A stretch of DNA of 64,000 nucleotides from DATDIC01 sp963777625 (GCA_963777625.1 CAVZRO010000015.1:89360-153359), one strand, 5' to 3'; positions 9,657 to 18,411 are shown, counted from the first letter of the stretch. Notes: generated by a model from the sequence alone, not told the origin. Translations and numbers: made by a program.

Positions 9657-9687
9657 TTGACAGGGCATGGCGTGGTACTGGGATAAT
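9657..9687 (+). promoter_or_regulatory. Possible sigma-70-type promoter for the ABC operon
   Basis: TTGACA (9657-9662) is followed 19 bases later by GATAAT (9682-9687), 25 bases before the TTG start of the binding-protein gene. The spacing is longer than the optimal 17, so this is tentative. Confidence 0.3.
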
Positions 9688-9712
9688 CGCGCAAGCTTGG
9701 GGAGGAAAACCC

Positions 9713-10690
9713 TTGCACATTGCACGACGCATATTGCTCGGCGCCGCGCCTCGCGGCCGCGGCGTCGCCGTCGCGCGGTGCACCGATGCCGCCAATTCGC
9801 GTCGGTGTGCTGCGCTTCGGTACCGTGTCGTGGGAAGTCGACGTCATCCGCCACCACGCGCTGGACCGGCGGCAAATCTTGCGCTCGAGCCCACGGAGCT
9901 TGCCACCGCCCAGGCCGCCCAGGTCGCCCTGCAATCCGGCGAGGTCGACATGATCGTGATCGACTGGCTGTGGGTGGTGCGCCAGCGCGGAGCCGGAGCA
10001 GACTGGACCTTCGTCCCATTCTCCAACGCGGTGGGAGCGTTGATTGCGCCGGCCAATTCGCCGGTACGCACCGTGCCGGATCTGGTCGGACGTAGGCTCG
10101 GCATCGCCGGCAGCCCGCTCGATAAGAGCTGGCTCATTCTGCGGGCCTACGCATCGCAGCGCGATGGAATTGATATCAATTCAAAAACGGACAAGAGCTT
10201 CGGGCCGCCGCCCTTGCTTGCAGAAGAGATGAAGGCCGGACGGCTCGATGCGCTGTTGACCTACTGGCCCTACGCGGCAAAGGCCGAGGCCGCCGGCGCG
10301 CGCCGTATCCTGGACGTGGAGGACGCGGTCAGCGCGCTGGGGATCGCCGCCGGCGTGCCGTATATCGGTTACACGTTCGCGCAGCATTGGGGCGAGCAGA
10401 ACCCTGCGCTGATCGGCAGATTTATCGCGGCCTCGCGCCAGGCGCGCGGCATTCTGGCGACCTCGGATGCAGAGTGGCAACGCTTGAAGCCGCTCACCGG
10501 CGCGGCGAATGATAGCGAACTGGAACGACTGCGCGACTGGTACCGTCGCGGTATCCCCCTGCACTGGGGCGACGCGGAACGCCGAGCCGCCATTCAGCTC
10601 TTCGAGCTTTTGGCAAAAATCGGCGGTGCCGATCTCATCGGACCGACCAGTGCCGTGCCCCCTGGAACGTTCTGGCCGGTCACTTGGTAG
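9713..10690 (+). CDS. ABC transporter substrate-binding protein, SsuA/TauA-like, with a compensated frameshift
   Basis: It starts at TTG (9713) with a GGGAGGA site upstream. Residues 1-13 (MHIARRILLGAAP) begin a signal peptide. From about 9755 to 9885 the correct reading frame is the next one (PPIRVGVLRFGTVSWEVDVI), after which the first frame resumes (NLALEPTELATAQAAQVALQ). This fits a one-base insertion near 9755 and a one-base deletion near 9880. The rest (VDMIVIDWLWVV, VPDLVGRRLGIAGSPLDKSW, ALLTYWPYAAKAEA) is a nitrate/sulfonate-type periplasmic binding fold. It precedes its permease and ATPase. The ligand is unknown; the setting suggests PQQ/alcohol oxidation. Confidence 0.8.
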   Translation: MHIARRILLGAAPRGRGVAVARCTDAANSRRCAALRYRVVGSRRHPPPRAGPAANLALEPTELATAQAAQVALQSGEVDMIVIDWLWVVRQRGAGADWTFVPFSNAVGALIAPANSPVRTVPDLVGRRLGIAGSPLDKSWLILRAYASQRDGIDINSKTDKSFGPPPLLAEEMKAGRLDALLTYWPYAAKAEAAGARRILDVEDAVSALGIAAGVPYIGYTFAQHWGEQNPALIGRFIAASRQARGILATSDAEWQRLKPLTGAANDSELERLRDWYRRGIPLHWGDAERRAAIQLFELLAKIGGADLIGPTSAVPPGTFWPVTW

Positions 10691-11454
10691 GCACGCGCCC
10701 GACACGCCGCATCGCATGGGAAACACCGACGCGAATGGCCTCCGCGCTGGTGTTTCTTCTCGCCTGGCAGATCGCCGCCCGCCTCGCCGATAGCCGGCTG
10801 CTGCCGACGGTCACTTCGGTACTGGGAGCCATGCTGCAGCAGACCATCTCCGGGGCGCTGCCGTGGAACCTCGCGATCACCCTTGGTCGCGTCGCCGCCG
10901 CCTTCACGCTTTCGATGCTGCTGGGCTGCGCGCTCGGGATCGCCATGGGGCGCTGGCGGCGGCTCGATCTGTTGCTGGACAGCGCGGTGACGGTTCTGCT
11001 CAACCTGCCGGCGCTCGTCGTGATCGTGTTGCTCTACGTCTGGTTCGGCCTGAACGAAATCGCCGCCATCGCCGCGGTCGCGTTGAACAAGCTACCGGCC
11101 ACCGTGGTCACTCTGCGCGAGGGTGCCCGCGCGCTGGATCCGGCGCTCGCGGAAATGGCGGAGAGCTTCCACATGTCACGCTATCGCAGGCTGCGGCATG
11201 TCATCCTGCCGCAGCTTACGCCGTACCTCTTCGCCGCGTCCCGTTCCGGCCTCGCGCTGATCTGGAAAATCGTGCTGGTGGTCGAGTTGCTCGGCCGTAG
11301 CAATGGCGTCGGCTTCGAGATTCAGATTTTTTTCCAGTTGTTCGACGTGAAGCTGATCCTGGCCTACACGTTCGCCTTCATCCTGGTCGTGCAGATGATC
11401 GAATGGGCTGTTCTGCAGCCGATGGAGCGTCGGGCAACGCGATGGCGCGGCTGA
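10684..11454 (+). CDS. ABC transporter permease, SsuC/TauC-like
   Basis: An inner-membrane protein of up to 256 residues with about six hydrophobic segments. The cytoplasmic EAA loop is visible as LREGARALDPALAEMAESF, followed by RLRHVILPQLTPYLFA, the standard BPD_transp_1 arrangement. A TTG start at 10684 overlaps the end of the binding-protein gene; an in-frame ATG at 10735 is the alternative. It overlaps the ATPase gene by 13 bases, so the three genes form one operon. Confidence 0.85.
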   Translation: MVGTRPTRRIAWETPTRMASALVFLLAWQIAARLADSRLLPTVTSVLGAMLQQTISGALPWNLAITLGRVAAAFTLSMLLGCALGIAMGRWRRLDLLLDSAVTVLLNLPALVVIVLLYVWFGLNEIAAIAAVALNKLPATVVTLREGARALDPALAEMAESFHMSRYRRLRHVILPQLTPYLFAASRSGLALIWKIVLVVELLGRSNGVGFEIQIFFQLFDVKLILAYTFAFILVVQMIEWAVLQPMERRATRWRG

Positions 11455-12116
11455 TCCTTCGGCTGCACATCGAGAGCAAATCCTTCAGCACGGGCCACGC
11501 CGAACGGCCGGTGCTGGGCCAGATCGATATCGCGCTCGGCGGGCGCGAAATCGTCGCCTTGGTCGGGCCGTCCGGCTGCGGCAAAACGACCCTCCTGCGG
11601 ATCGTCGGCGGCCTGGACACCGATTTTCGCGGAACCATCGATTGGTGTGGCGCCGTGAAACCGCGCATCGGCACCGTGTTCCAGGAGCCGCGGCTGCTGC
11701 CGTGGCGCACTGTGCGGCAGAACCTGCTGTTGGCACAGCAGACCGAAAATCCGGAACTTGCCGACGCCCTGCTGCATACGCTGGATCTCACCCAATTCAG
11801 CAACGCGTTCCCGGCAACCCTGTCGCTCGGCATGGCGCGGCGGGTGGCGATCGCGCGCGCGTTCGCGATCGAACCCGAGCTCGTTCTGTTAGACGAACCG
11901 TTCGTCTCGCTCGACCCGGCGATGGCCGCGCGGAGCCGAGAGCTGGTGTTGAACACATGGCGGGCACGTCCGACCGCGGCGCTGCTGGTGACCCACGATC
12001 GCGCCGAGGCCACCGCTCTTGCCGACCGCATTCTGCAACTGGGGGAACGGCCCACGCGGGTGCTGCAGGAAATCGCGGTTTCGCAGGCACGCCGTCGTCC
12101 GGTCGGGCCAACCTGA
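11442..12116 (+). CDS. ABC transporter ATP-binding protein, SsuB/TauB-like
   Basis: A 224-residue ATPase starting at ATG 11442, inside the end of the permease gene. Walker A is GPSGCGKTT, the Q-loop is TVFQEPRLLPWRTVRQN, and Walker B is LVLLDEPFVSLD. The signature motif reads LSLGMARRVAIARA instead of LSGGQ or LSGGM, a degenerate form that may lower ATPase efficiency. It completes the importer begun at 9713. It converges with pqqC. Confidence 0.87.
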   Translation: MARLILRLHIESKSFSTGHAERPVLGQIDIALGGREIVALVGPSGCGKTTLLRIVGGLDTDFRGTIDWCGAVKPRIGTVFQEPRLLPWRTVRQNLLLAQQTENPELADALLHTLDLTQFSNAFPATLSLGMARRVAIARAFAIEPELVLLDEPFVSLDPAMAARSRELVLNTWRARPTAALLVTHDRAEATALADRILQLGERPTRVLQEIAVSQARRRPVGPT

Positions 12117-12134
12117 TGCCAAGACCCGTTCTCC

Positions 12135-12164
12135 CTTACCCCTTGCCCGAGAGGGGCGGGTGAG
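12135..12164. terminator. Hairpin between convergent genes (terminator or REP-like)
   Basis: CTTACCC (12135-12141) pairs with GGGTGAG (12158-12164), allowing one G-T pair, around a GC-rich interior. It lies between the ends of the ABC ATPase gene and pqqC. There is no T-run, so it could be a REP-type palindrome instead of a terminator. Confidence 0.35.
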
Positions 12165-12176
12165 GAGGATTGAATT

Positions 12177-12914
12177 TCACCGCTCGCTTGGCACGAACGC
12201 ACCAGGCGGGATCATCCGCGGTTCCACATAAGCCAGATGCAGCGCATCAAGCATTGCCCACAGGATATCGCACTTGGTGCGCAGCACCGCCAGCACCGCC
12301 TGCTGCTGTTCGGACGTGCATGCGTGCTGCTTGACGTGCGCCAGTGCGAATTCGGCATCCATCGGCGCCTGATCCAGGCGCGGCGTGAAATAGTCCAGCG
12401 TGTCCGCGGTGATGAAATCGTAGTTCGCCAGCATCCCGCCAACACGTTCAGCAATGATCGTCGGAGAAAACAGTTCCGTCAGGCACGACGCGATGCCTTC
12501 CAGGATCGACCGGTCACGCACCAGGTCCACATACGCATCGACGGCGAATCGCGTGATTGGCAGCAAACCCGCGGTGGAAACAACATAGTCCCGGTCGAGC
12601 CCCAGCCCGTCAGTCAGCCGAAGCCACCGGGCGATGCCGCCGGTATTTGGTTCGTCGCCGTCATGGTCATGCAGCCGCCGCCGCCAGGCGCGGCGCAGTT
12701 CCGGCGTCGGCAGCCGCGCGATCAGTGTCGCATCCTTAGCCGGGATGCGGCACTGATAGTAGTAGCGGTTGAGCGCCCAGGCCTGGAGCTGCCCACGATT
12801 CAGCTTTCCCTGATACATCAGTTTGTGGAACGGATGCTGCGAGTGATACCGCTCGGCGCCGATCTGGCGCAACGCCGCTTCGAGTTCATCCGGTGACAGC
12901 ACGTGGGCACTCAT
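12177..12914 (-). CDS. pqqC: Pyrroloquinoline-quinone synthase PqqC
   Basis: A 245-residue cofactor-free oxidase that performs the last ring closure and oxidation steps of PQQ synthesis. Family motifs are clear: YHSQHPFHKLMYQGKLNRGQ near residue 25, LNRYYYQCRIPAKDA, HDHDGDEPNTGGI and FSPTIIAERV. The start overlaps the pqqB stop by four bases (12911-12914), so pqqB and pqqC are co-translated. In this genome the pair is on the opposite strand from pqqADE. Confidence 0.97.
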   Translation of the reverse strand: MSAHVLSPDELEAALRQIGAERYHSQHPFHKLMYQGKLNRGQLQAWALNRYYYQCRIPAKDATLIARLPTPELRRAWRRRLHDHDGDEPNTGGIARWLRLTDGLGLDRDYVVSTAGLLPITRFAVDAYVDLVRDRSILEGIASCLTELFSPTIIAERVGGMLANYDFITADTLDYFTPRLDQAPMDAEFALAHVKQHACTSEQQQAVLAVLRTKCDILWAMLDALHLAYVEPRMIPPGAFVPSER

Positions 12915-13831
12915 AACTGGATCTCCATTCCGTCGTACGCGACTTCCCAGCCTGCCGCCTCGACCGCCTCCCGTTCAGGCGAATCATCCAGCAGGATCGG
13001 GTTGGAGTTGTTGATGTGCAGCAGGATCTTGCGCCGAATATCGAGTGTACTGAAGGCGGCGAGCGTGCCGTTTGGCCCGCTGACGCTCATGTGGCCCATG
13101 CGCAGGCCGGTCTTTCCGCCAAGGCCCGCGCGCAGCATCTCGTCATCCGTCCAAAGCGTGCCGTCGAACACCACAACATCCGCGCCCGCCAACCGCCGCG
13201 CCAGCGCATCGGTCATTCCGGCGCAACCGGGAATGAAATAAAATATATGGTTGCCGTCGCTGATCGCAGCGCCGACGGTTTCTTCGCCCTCGACAATGGA
13301 GGGTGCAATGGCGGCATCCTCCAGGTAGAGCGGTACTTTCCCGGGGACCGGGAACAACTCCACAGCAAGACCGCTCGGCGAGCCGTCCGGCAGCGTCAAC
13401 ACTGTTGGCGTGCCGACTGCAATGCGTTGCCGTGCGACCACGCCGCGCGCCAGCACCTCAAAGATTGGGTTGGCGTCGAGGACCTGGTGAATTCGATCGG
13501 TGCCGTAGATCGTGAAATTGTGCCGCTCACGCAGCGTCAACAGCCCCGCTATTGCGTCCACATCGCCACCGGTCAGAACGACGCCGGCAATTGGCGAGGA
13601 ACGCACGCCCTCGCGCGGGTGCAGGCAGGGCGCGGCTTCGATCTGCTGGCGCAAGTCCGGCGATGCGTTGAGCAGGAACCATCGATCGCCGTCGGCGCTG
13701 ATGGCAACGGATGCCTGCGTACGGGGCCTCGCACGTGGGTCGCCGGTACGCGCGCGCCGGCAGCCGACAGCGTTCGAATTCCATTGTGGGAAGCCGCCAC
13801 CGGCGGCGGCGCCGAGCACGCGCGCTTGCAT
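12911..13831 (-). CDS. pqqB: PqqB, metallo-beta-lactamase-fold protein of PQQ biosynthesis
   Basis: A 306-residue protein with the PqqB N-terminus (LGAAAGGGFPQWNSNAVGCR, with CR shortly after) and VVLTGGDVDAIAGLLTLRE. It matches PqqB in length and in the late motif RMGHMSVSG. PqqB is a metallohydrolase-fold enzyme thought to act on the tyrosine-derived part of the PqqA precursor. It is the first gene of the minus-strand pqqBC pair, with about 270 bases of upstream sequence shared with the divergent gene at 14102. Confidence 0.96.
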   Translation of the reverse strand: MQARVLGAAAGGGFPQWNSNAVGCRRARTGDPRARPRTQASVAISADGDRWFLLNASPDLRQQIEAAPCLHPREGVRSSPIAGVVLTGGDVDAIAGLLTLRERHNFTIYGTDRIHQVLDANPIFEVLARGVVARQRIAVGTPTVLTLPDGSPSGLAVELFPVPGKVPLYLEDAAIAPSIVEGEETVGAAISDGNHIFYFIPGCAGMTDALARRLAGADVVVFDGTLWTDDEMLRAGLGGKTGLRMGHMSVSGPNGTLAAFSTLDIRRKILLHINNSNPILLDDSPEREAVEAAGWEVAYDGMEIQL

Positions 13832-14101
13832 GGGTCTGATCCCGCGGTTCGCTGCGTTACGGCGATGCGCGCGGAAAGGTCATTCCAGGGGTTCTCCACG
13901 CCACGCGACGGTCCTCCATATATTTCGTATTACGTTGCTCGAAAACCTATCGGCCGCCCTATGCGCGGTCAATGCATCTGCTTCGGCGGACCGGGACAAC
14001 GGACACATGATGCGGTGCGGGCAACGGGCGCACCATGTGAGTCTGGCGCTTCGTCCACCGATCGGGCATGGTAGTTCACCGCACCAGACAGCGGGGCTTC
14101 A

Positions 14102-14458
14102 ATGGCATCCATCGTCCAGCGGATTGGGTTGGTGCTAGCACTGTGCGGCCTGCCCTTTGTGCAAACAGGCCGCGCGGCGGACAGCAACGACTACCCCACC
14201 GCCGCCCGGGCCGAATACGTGTTCGCTTGCATGGCGACCAATGGCGAAAACCGGGAGGCTCTGCAACACTGCTCCTGCGCCATCGATGTGATCGCGTCCG
14301 TGTTGCCCTACAACGACTACGAGAAGGCGGAAACCGTCCTGCGGATGCGCCGCTCCGCCGGCGGTTATCTCGGTGAGGAATTCCGCAGCGCAGTCACGAA
14401 CACCATCGTGCGCAGTCTCGATGAGGCGCAGGCCGAGGCCGAAGTCCGCTGTTTCTGA
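14102..14458 (+). CDS. Small secreted protein next to the pqq genes
   Basis: A 118-residue protein with a signal peptide (MASIVQRIGLVLALCGLPFV, cut near GRA-ADS). The mature part contains a Cys-rich stretch, CMATNGENREALQHCSCAID, and ends VRCF, giving four Cys in about 95 residues. It has no transmembrane segment after the signal. Its position between pqqBC and the SoxYZ-like gene suggests a periplasmic accessory of quinoprotein oxidation. I do not recognise a named family with certainty. Confidence 0.7.
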   Translation: MASIVQRIGLVLALCGLPFVQTGRAADSNDYPTAARAEYVFACMATNGENREALQHCSCAIDVIASVLPYNDYEKAETVLRMRRSAGGYLGEEFRSAVTNTIVRSLDEAQAEAEVRCF

Positions 14459-14477
14459 AGGCTTGCGCTACACTCGC

Positions 14478-15308
14478 TCAGGCGCGTGCTGCCGGCCATT
14501 CCTGCTTGAACGACTTGCCCTCGCTATCCTCCATTTCGGCCCGGAAGCTGCCTGCGCCGTTCGGCCGGTAGTCGAAGCGGAATGCCGGGTTCTCCGAGAT
14601 TGAAATGCCGCTTTCGATGGTCAGCAGCAGGTCGTCGCCCTGCCAGATGCGCACCTTGCTCACGAAATGCGCCGGTACATAGAGCCGGGTGACCTGGTCC
14701 ATCTGCATCCCGGTATAATTCGGGTGGCGGATCAGCAATTGCGCCTCGCGCAGTCCGGGTGCGGCACCCTCGGCTGGGGGGAACTGTCGGAATCGCATCG
14801 TGCCGAGCGGGATCGCATCCGTGTCCAGCTTCGCCGCCGGTGCCGAGCAGCCTCCGGCGGCCTTGACGAAACGCGCGGTCGCGTAGAGCTGACCGTCACT
14901 CAACTCGGCAACCGCATGCACGTTGGTGTAGTCGTCGATGCGCACCCGCGTGGACAGGGAACGCATCCCGCTGGCAAGGCCGGGCGAAAAGACCGCCGCG
15001 AGCGGCGATGGATTGCCGTCGATCACCAGTGTGATGCTGCGAACGTGCCGCTGGTCGTCGGCCGGCAGCAGGCTGCGCAGGCCGACCGGCACCACCGCCG
15101 CGTCCTCCGCGCGATAGGGCGCATCGATCGCCATGATCCCGCTGCCATCCCGCAGCGGCCGCTCGGCGAAGATTTGCGTGGCCAGCGACGGCCAGGGATC
15201 CTCGGGGACCGGCGCCTGCGCCGCCGCGCGCCGACCGACCGCACTGACTGCCAGCGCCGCCAGCAAGATCCGACGCTGTAGTCTGACTTGTGTCGGTTGC
15301 ATTTTCAT
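14478..15308 (-). CDS. Quinoprotein dehydrogenase-associated SoxYZ-like carrier
   Basis: A 276-residue secreted protein. The start at 15308 has GGGAG upstream and opens a Tat/Sec-like leader (VRLQRRILLAALAVSAVG). The N-terminal half resembles SoxY and ends with GGCSAP, the likely sulfur-carrying Cys. The C-terminal half resembles SoxZ (ILIRHPNYTGMQMDQ-type LIRHPN segment). This fused SoxYZ-like architecture is known next to PQQ-dependent dehydrogenases, but its substrate is not established. The metallohydrolase at 17149 is its expected partner. Confidence 0.85.
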   Translation of the reverse strand: MKMQPTQVRLQRRILLAALAVSAVGRRAAAQAPVPEDPWPSLATQIFAERPLRDGSGIMAIDAPYRAEDAAVVPVGLRSLLPADDQRHVRSITLVIDGNPSPLAAVFSPGLASGMRSLSTRVRIDDYTNVHAVAELSDGQLYATARFVKAAGGCSAPAAKLDTDAIPLGTMRFRQFPPAEGAAPGLREAQLLIRHPNYTGMQMDQVTRLYVPAHFVSKVRIWQGDDLLLTIESGISISENPAFRFDYRPNGAGSFRAEMEDSEGKSFKQEWPAARA

Positions 15309-15508
15309 GGTCGCTCCCACCCTGCGACGCACCCAGTGGGCCGCAGCTCCGCCGCCGGCTCGCCACCTGCCCCTATCATATCACCACACGTGCGCTTGGA
15401 AAAGATCGGGGAGTGGACGGCGCCCACTCGATCAGCTATATCTTTTAGGTCGGGGTGACGACTGGCCCGGCGCGCTCTTGCGCAATGACAAGCACGAGGA
15501 GACACGAG

Positions 15509-15586
15509 ATGGCTTGGACCCGCCCGAGGCTGCGCGAAATCTGCATCGGCATGGAAATCAACGGCTACTTCGCCGGGACGCTGTAG
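15509..15586 (+). CDS. pqqA: PQQ precursor peptide PqqA
   Basis: A 25-codon gene with GAGGAG nine bases upstream of the ATG. The peptide contains EICIGMEINGYF, with Glu16 and Tyr20 in the E-x3-Y spacing that is cross-linked to make PQQ. Length and sequence (Trp at position 3, Pro at 6, GMEIN core) match PqqA. It precedes pqqD and pqqE on the same strand, with a 164-base gap before pqqD. Confidence 0.95.
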   Translation: MAWTRPRLREICIGMEINGYFAGTL

Positions 15587-15750
15587 CGGTACACGACTTC
15601 GTCCTAAACAATTGATTGACCGGTCGGCGACGATCGGTCAATCGGCGCCTGATATTGACCCCAGATCTGCCCGGGTTGTGCGCGGCGGTACGGTAACGCC
15701 GAGCGATCGGTGCTGATGCGCCATGGCGCCACTGTCTGGGGACGCGGTTG

Positions 15751-16038
15751 ATGCAAAACACCAACGCACAGAAGCTGCCGGAACGCCCGCGGCTCGCCCC
15801 CGGTGTGCGCCTGCATTTCGACGCAACGCGCGATGCCTGGGTTCTGCTAGGTCCCGAACGAGTGATCGAAACCGAGGGACCTGCCAACGAGATTCTGCGC
15901 CGCTGCGACGGTACTCGTTCCATTGCGCAGATCGTCGATGAACTCGCCGCGCTGTACGTCGCTGATCGCGCCGTGATCGCCGGCGACGTCACTGACATGT
16001 TGGCCGACCTGGTAACGAAACGGATGCTGGCCGCGTGA
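15751..16038 (+). CDS. pqqD: PqqD, PqqA-binding chaperone
   Basis: A 95-residue protein. It carries RPRLAPGVRLHFDATRDAWV, then LLGPERVIETEGPANEILRR and GTRSIAQIVDELAALY, the standard PqqD winged-helix (RRE) pattern. PqqD binds PqqA and presents it to the radical SAM enzyme PqqE. The ATG at 15751 follows a TTG in the same frame. Its stop overlaps the pqqE start (TGATG), so the two are translationally coupled. Confidence 0.95.
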   Translation: MQNTNAQKLPERPRLAPGVRLHFDATRDAWVLLGPERVIETEGPANEILRRCDGTRSIAQIVDELAALYVADRAVIAGDVTDMLADLVTKRMLAA

Positions 16039-17171
16039 TGGCACCGCAAGTCCGAGCGGCTCTTCCCGCGCCGCTCGGTCTGCTGGCCGAACTCACGCAT
16101 CGCTGTCCCCTTGCGTGTCCGTATTGTTCGAACCCACTGGCGCTGGAGGATCGCGCGGGCGAGCTGGACACGGCGACCTGGGCCCGGGTGTTTCACGAGG
16201 CCGCCGCGATGGGCGTGCTGCAAGTCCACCTGTCCGGCGGCGAGCCCGCGTCGCGCCGCGATCTCGTCGACATTGTTGCCGCCGCGCACGCGGCGGGGCT
16301 TTACACCAACCTGATCACCTCGGCGGTCGGTCTCGATCTTGCGCGCCTCGCGAAGCTGCAGGCGCTTGGGCTGGACCATGTACAAGTGTCGCTGCAGGAC
16401 GTTGCTGCGGCAAGCGCGGATCGCATCGCCGGTTATGCTGGTGCGCACGCGCGGAAACTGGCGTTCGCACGATCGGTGGTCGAATGCGGGCTCGCGCTAA
16501 CCGTCAATGCCGTCATCCACCGTGCCAATATCGCCCACGTCACGGCGTTCGTGGAACTGGCCGCTTCACTTCACGCCGGGCGGGTGGAGATCGCGCACAC
16601 CCAGTACTACGGATGGGCCTTGCGCAACCGCCAGGCACTGATGCCGACGCGCGCGCAGGTCCACCAGGCCATGCAGGATGTCGAGCTGATCCGCCCGCGC
16701 TATGCCGATCGCCTGGTGATCGACCTTGTCGTGCCGGACTATTACGCGCGACGGCCGAAGGCGTGCATGGGCGGCTGGGCGCGCCGTTCCTTGAACGTGG
16801 TGCCGTCCGGGCGGGTGCTGCCGTGCCACGCTGCCGAAACGATTCCAGGCCTGAAATTCTGGTCCGTACGCGAGCATTCCTTGCAGGCAATCTGGCGAGA
16901 ATCGCCGGCATTCGAAGCCTTCCGTGGCACCGACTGGATGGCGGAACCATGCCGATCCTGCGCCCTACGCGAGGTCGATTTCGGGGGCTGCCGCTGTCAG
17001 GCGCTGGCCATCCTTGGCGACGCCAGCGCGACCGATCCCGCCTGTGAACTGTCGGTGCATCATCATCGCATGCTGGCGCTGGCGGAACAGGACTCCGTCG
17101 ACGGCGATATCCACTACCTGTATCGCGGGCGACCGGTGCGTGCCGAGGCTACTGCCATTCAAACTCGCTGA
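16038..17171 (+). CDS. pqqE: PqqE, radical SAM enzyme of PQQ biosynthesis
   Basis: A 377-residue radical SAM protein that cross-links Glu and Tyr of PqqA. The SAM cluster motif CPLACPYC has Cys at 23, 27 and 30, followed by HLSGGEPASRRDL. The C-terminal SPASM part has Cys in CMGGW, PCHAAE, CRSCALREVDFGGCRCQ and DPACELS, the auxiliary-cluster ligands. ATG 16038 overlaps the pqqD stop; a GTG at 16035 is also possible. Its end overlaps the convergent metallohydrolase gene by 23 bases. Confidence 0.96.
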   Translation: MAPQVRAALPAPLGLLAELTHRCPLACPYCSNPLALEDRAGELDTATWARVFHEAAAMGVLQVHLSGGEPASRRDLVDIVAAAHAAGLYTNLITSAVGLDLARLAKLQALGLDHVQVSLQDVAAASADRIAGYAGAHARKLAFARSVVECGLALTVNAVIHRANIAHVTAFVELAASLHAGRVEIAHTQYYGWALRNRQALMPTRAQVHQAMQDVELIRPRYADRLVIDLVVPDYYARRPKACMGGWARRSLNVVPSGRVLPCHAAETIPGLKFWSVREHSLQAIWRESPAFEAFRGTDWMAEPCRSCALREVDFGGCRCQALAILGDASATDPACELSVHHHRMLALAEQDSVDGDIHYLYRGRPVRAEATAIQTR

Positions 17172-18105
17172 ACGCCACGGTCGCGTTGCGCGGATTATAG
17201 TCGTCAAACAACTGCCACCGCTTACGCTCCGACTGACCAATCTCCGGCACCGCACGTGCTAGCGGCACCCCGGCCGCGACCAGCCGGCGCGCATCGTCGG
17301 CAAGTACAGTGAAGTACCGGCGTTCGTCGTCGAGCGCCTGCGGCCAGGGCGCGACCAGTCGGCCATGTCCAGGAACCACGACCTTGGCGGGCAAGCCTGC
17401 CAGATGTGGCAGCAGCGACAGCCACCCGGTCAGGCTGCCGTCCACCACAGGCAAATGCTGCAGAAACACGAGATCGCCGGAGTACAGCACACCGGTGGTC
17501 TCATCGAGCACGGTCAGGTCGCAGGCGGTGTGGGCGGGCGGCCACGCGGTCAGAAGCAGCCGCCGCCCGCCCAGGTCGAGCGTGGTCTCGTCGTTCACCA
17601 GCAGGGTCGGCGGGATGATTTTGACCTCGGCGATGGCCGCGGCGCCAAGCTGGTCGCGGTACGAGCGCAAATAGTAAGCTCCGCGCTTCGCCATCTCGGT
17701 CGGCAGGTCATGGTGTCCGACAAATGTCACGTTTGGAATCACGCCCGACGCGAAAGCCGCGTTGCCAAACACATGGTCCGGGTGCTCGTGCGTGTTGATC
17801 ACATAGCGGATCGGTTTGTCGGTGATGTCGCGAACGGCCAGCAACAGACGCCGCCCGACGCTGACGCTGCCGCCAGTGTCAACCACGGCGACTGCGTCGC
17901 GTCCGATGATGATGCCAAGGTTCGCGATGTCGCCTTGGTTCTCGGGCGTGGTCATGGCAACCTGCCCGAAATGCACGTAGTCACCCTCGGCCACGCGCTG
18001 GATGGGAAGCGGCGTGCTATCCGGCGGTGCCGCGAGGCTGGCGCCGGCACCCGGGATCGCCCCCAGGATCGCAACGAGACCGGCGAGGACGCAGACGTTT
18101 GACAT
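17149..18105 (-). CDS. Quinoprotein relay system zinc metallohydrolase (SoxH-like)
   Basis: A 318-residue secreted metallo-beta-lactamase-fold hydrolase. The start at 18105 has a GGAG site and gives a clean signal peptide (cut near SLA-APP). The metal-binding motif is NTHEHPDHVFGN, with later ligands in PPAHTACDLTV, LYSGDLVF and VVPGHGR. This is the partner class of the SoxYZ-like carrier in quinoprotein dehydrogenase loci. It is divergent from xoxF and shares a 306-base control region with it. The substrate is unknown. Confidence 0.85.
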   Translation of the reverse strand: MSNVCVLAGLVAILGAIPGAGASLAAPPDSTPLPIQRVAEGDYVHFGQVAMTTPENQGDIANLGIIIGRDAVAVVDTGGSVSVGRRLLLAVRDITDKPIRYVINTHEHPDHVFGNAAFASGVIPNVTFVGHHDLPTEMAKRGAYYLRSYRDQLGAAAIAEVKIIPPTLLVNDETTLDLGGRRLLLTAWPPAHTACDLTVLDETTGVLYSGDLVFLQHLPVVDGSLTGWLSLLPHLAGLPAKVVVPGHGRLVAPWPQALDDERRYFTVLADDARRLVAAGVPLARAVPEIGQSERKRWQLFDDYNPRNATVAFSEFEWQ

Positions 18106-18306
18106 GGCGGCACTCCGTTGTTCCGATCGCGCGACGGGGCGTGGCACCCGGGGCCGTTATAATCACCGATTCTCGTGCGCCTCGCGGCAGACCGACGCCG
18201 ATCACGATCGGGTGACTTGCGGAGCGTCCGAACGTAACATAGCGTCGCCGCTCGATGGCGCCATCATCGCCCACAGGTGGGAGCGTGGGCGTTCGCGGGG
18301 TGAATC

Positions 18307-18342
18307 GGTCTGGGTCTGTGTTTGTACAGACGAGCACAGACC
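18307..18342. promoter_or_regulatory. Nested inverted repeats upstream of xoxF (candidate operator)
   Basis: GGTCTG (18307-18312) mirrors CAGACC (18337-18342), and inside it GTCTGT (18314-18319) mirrors ACAGAC (18326-18331). The pair lies 70-105 bases upstream of the xoxF start in the region shared with the divergent metallohydrolase gene, and is the most symmetric sequence I see there. A regulator such as the response regulator at 32132 could bind it, but that is untested. Confidence 0.45.
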
Positions 18343-18411
18343 GCGTCGCGGCGTTTTGTAACGGGAACGGCTTATCCGCCGGATCGGCGAAAACAAAAAA
18401 CGGAGGAGACC

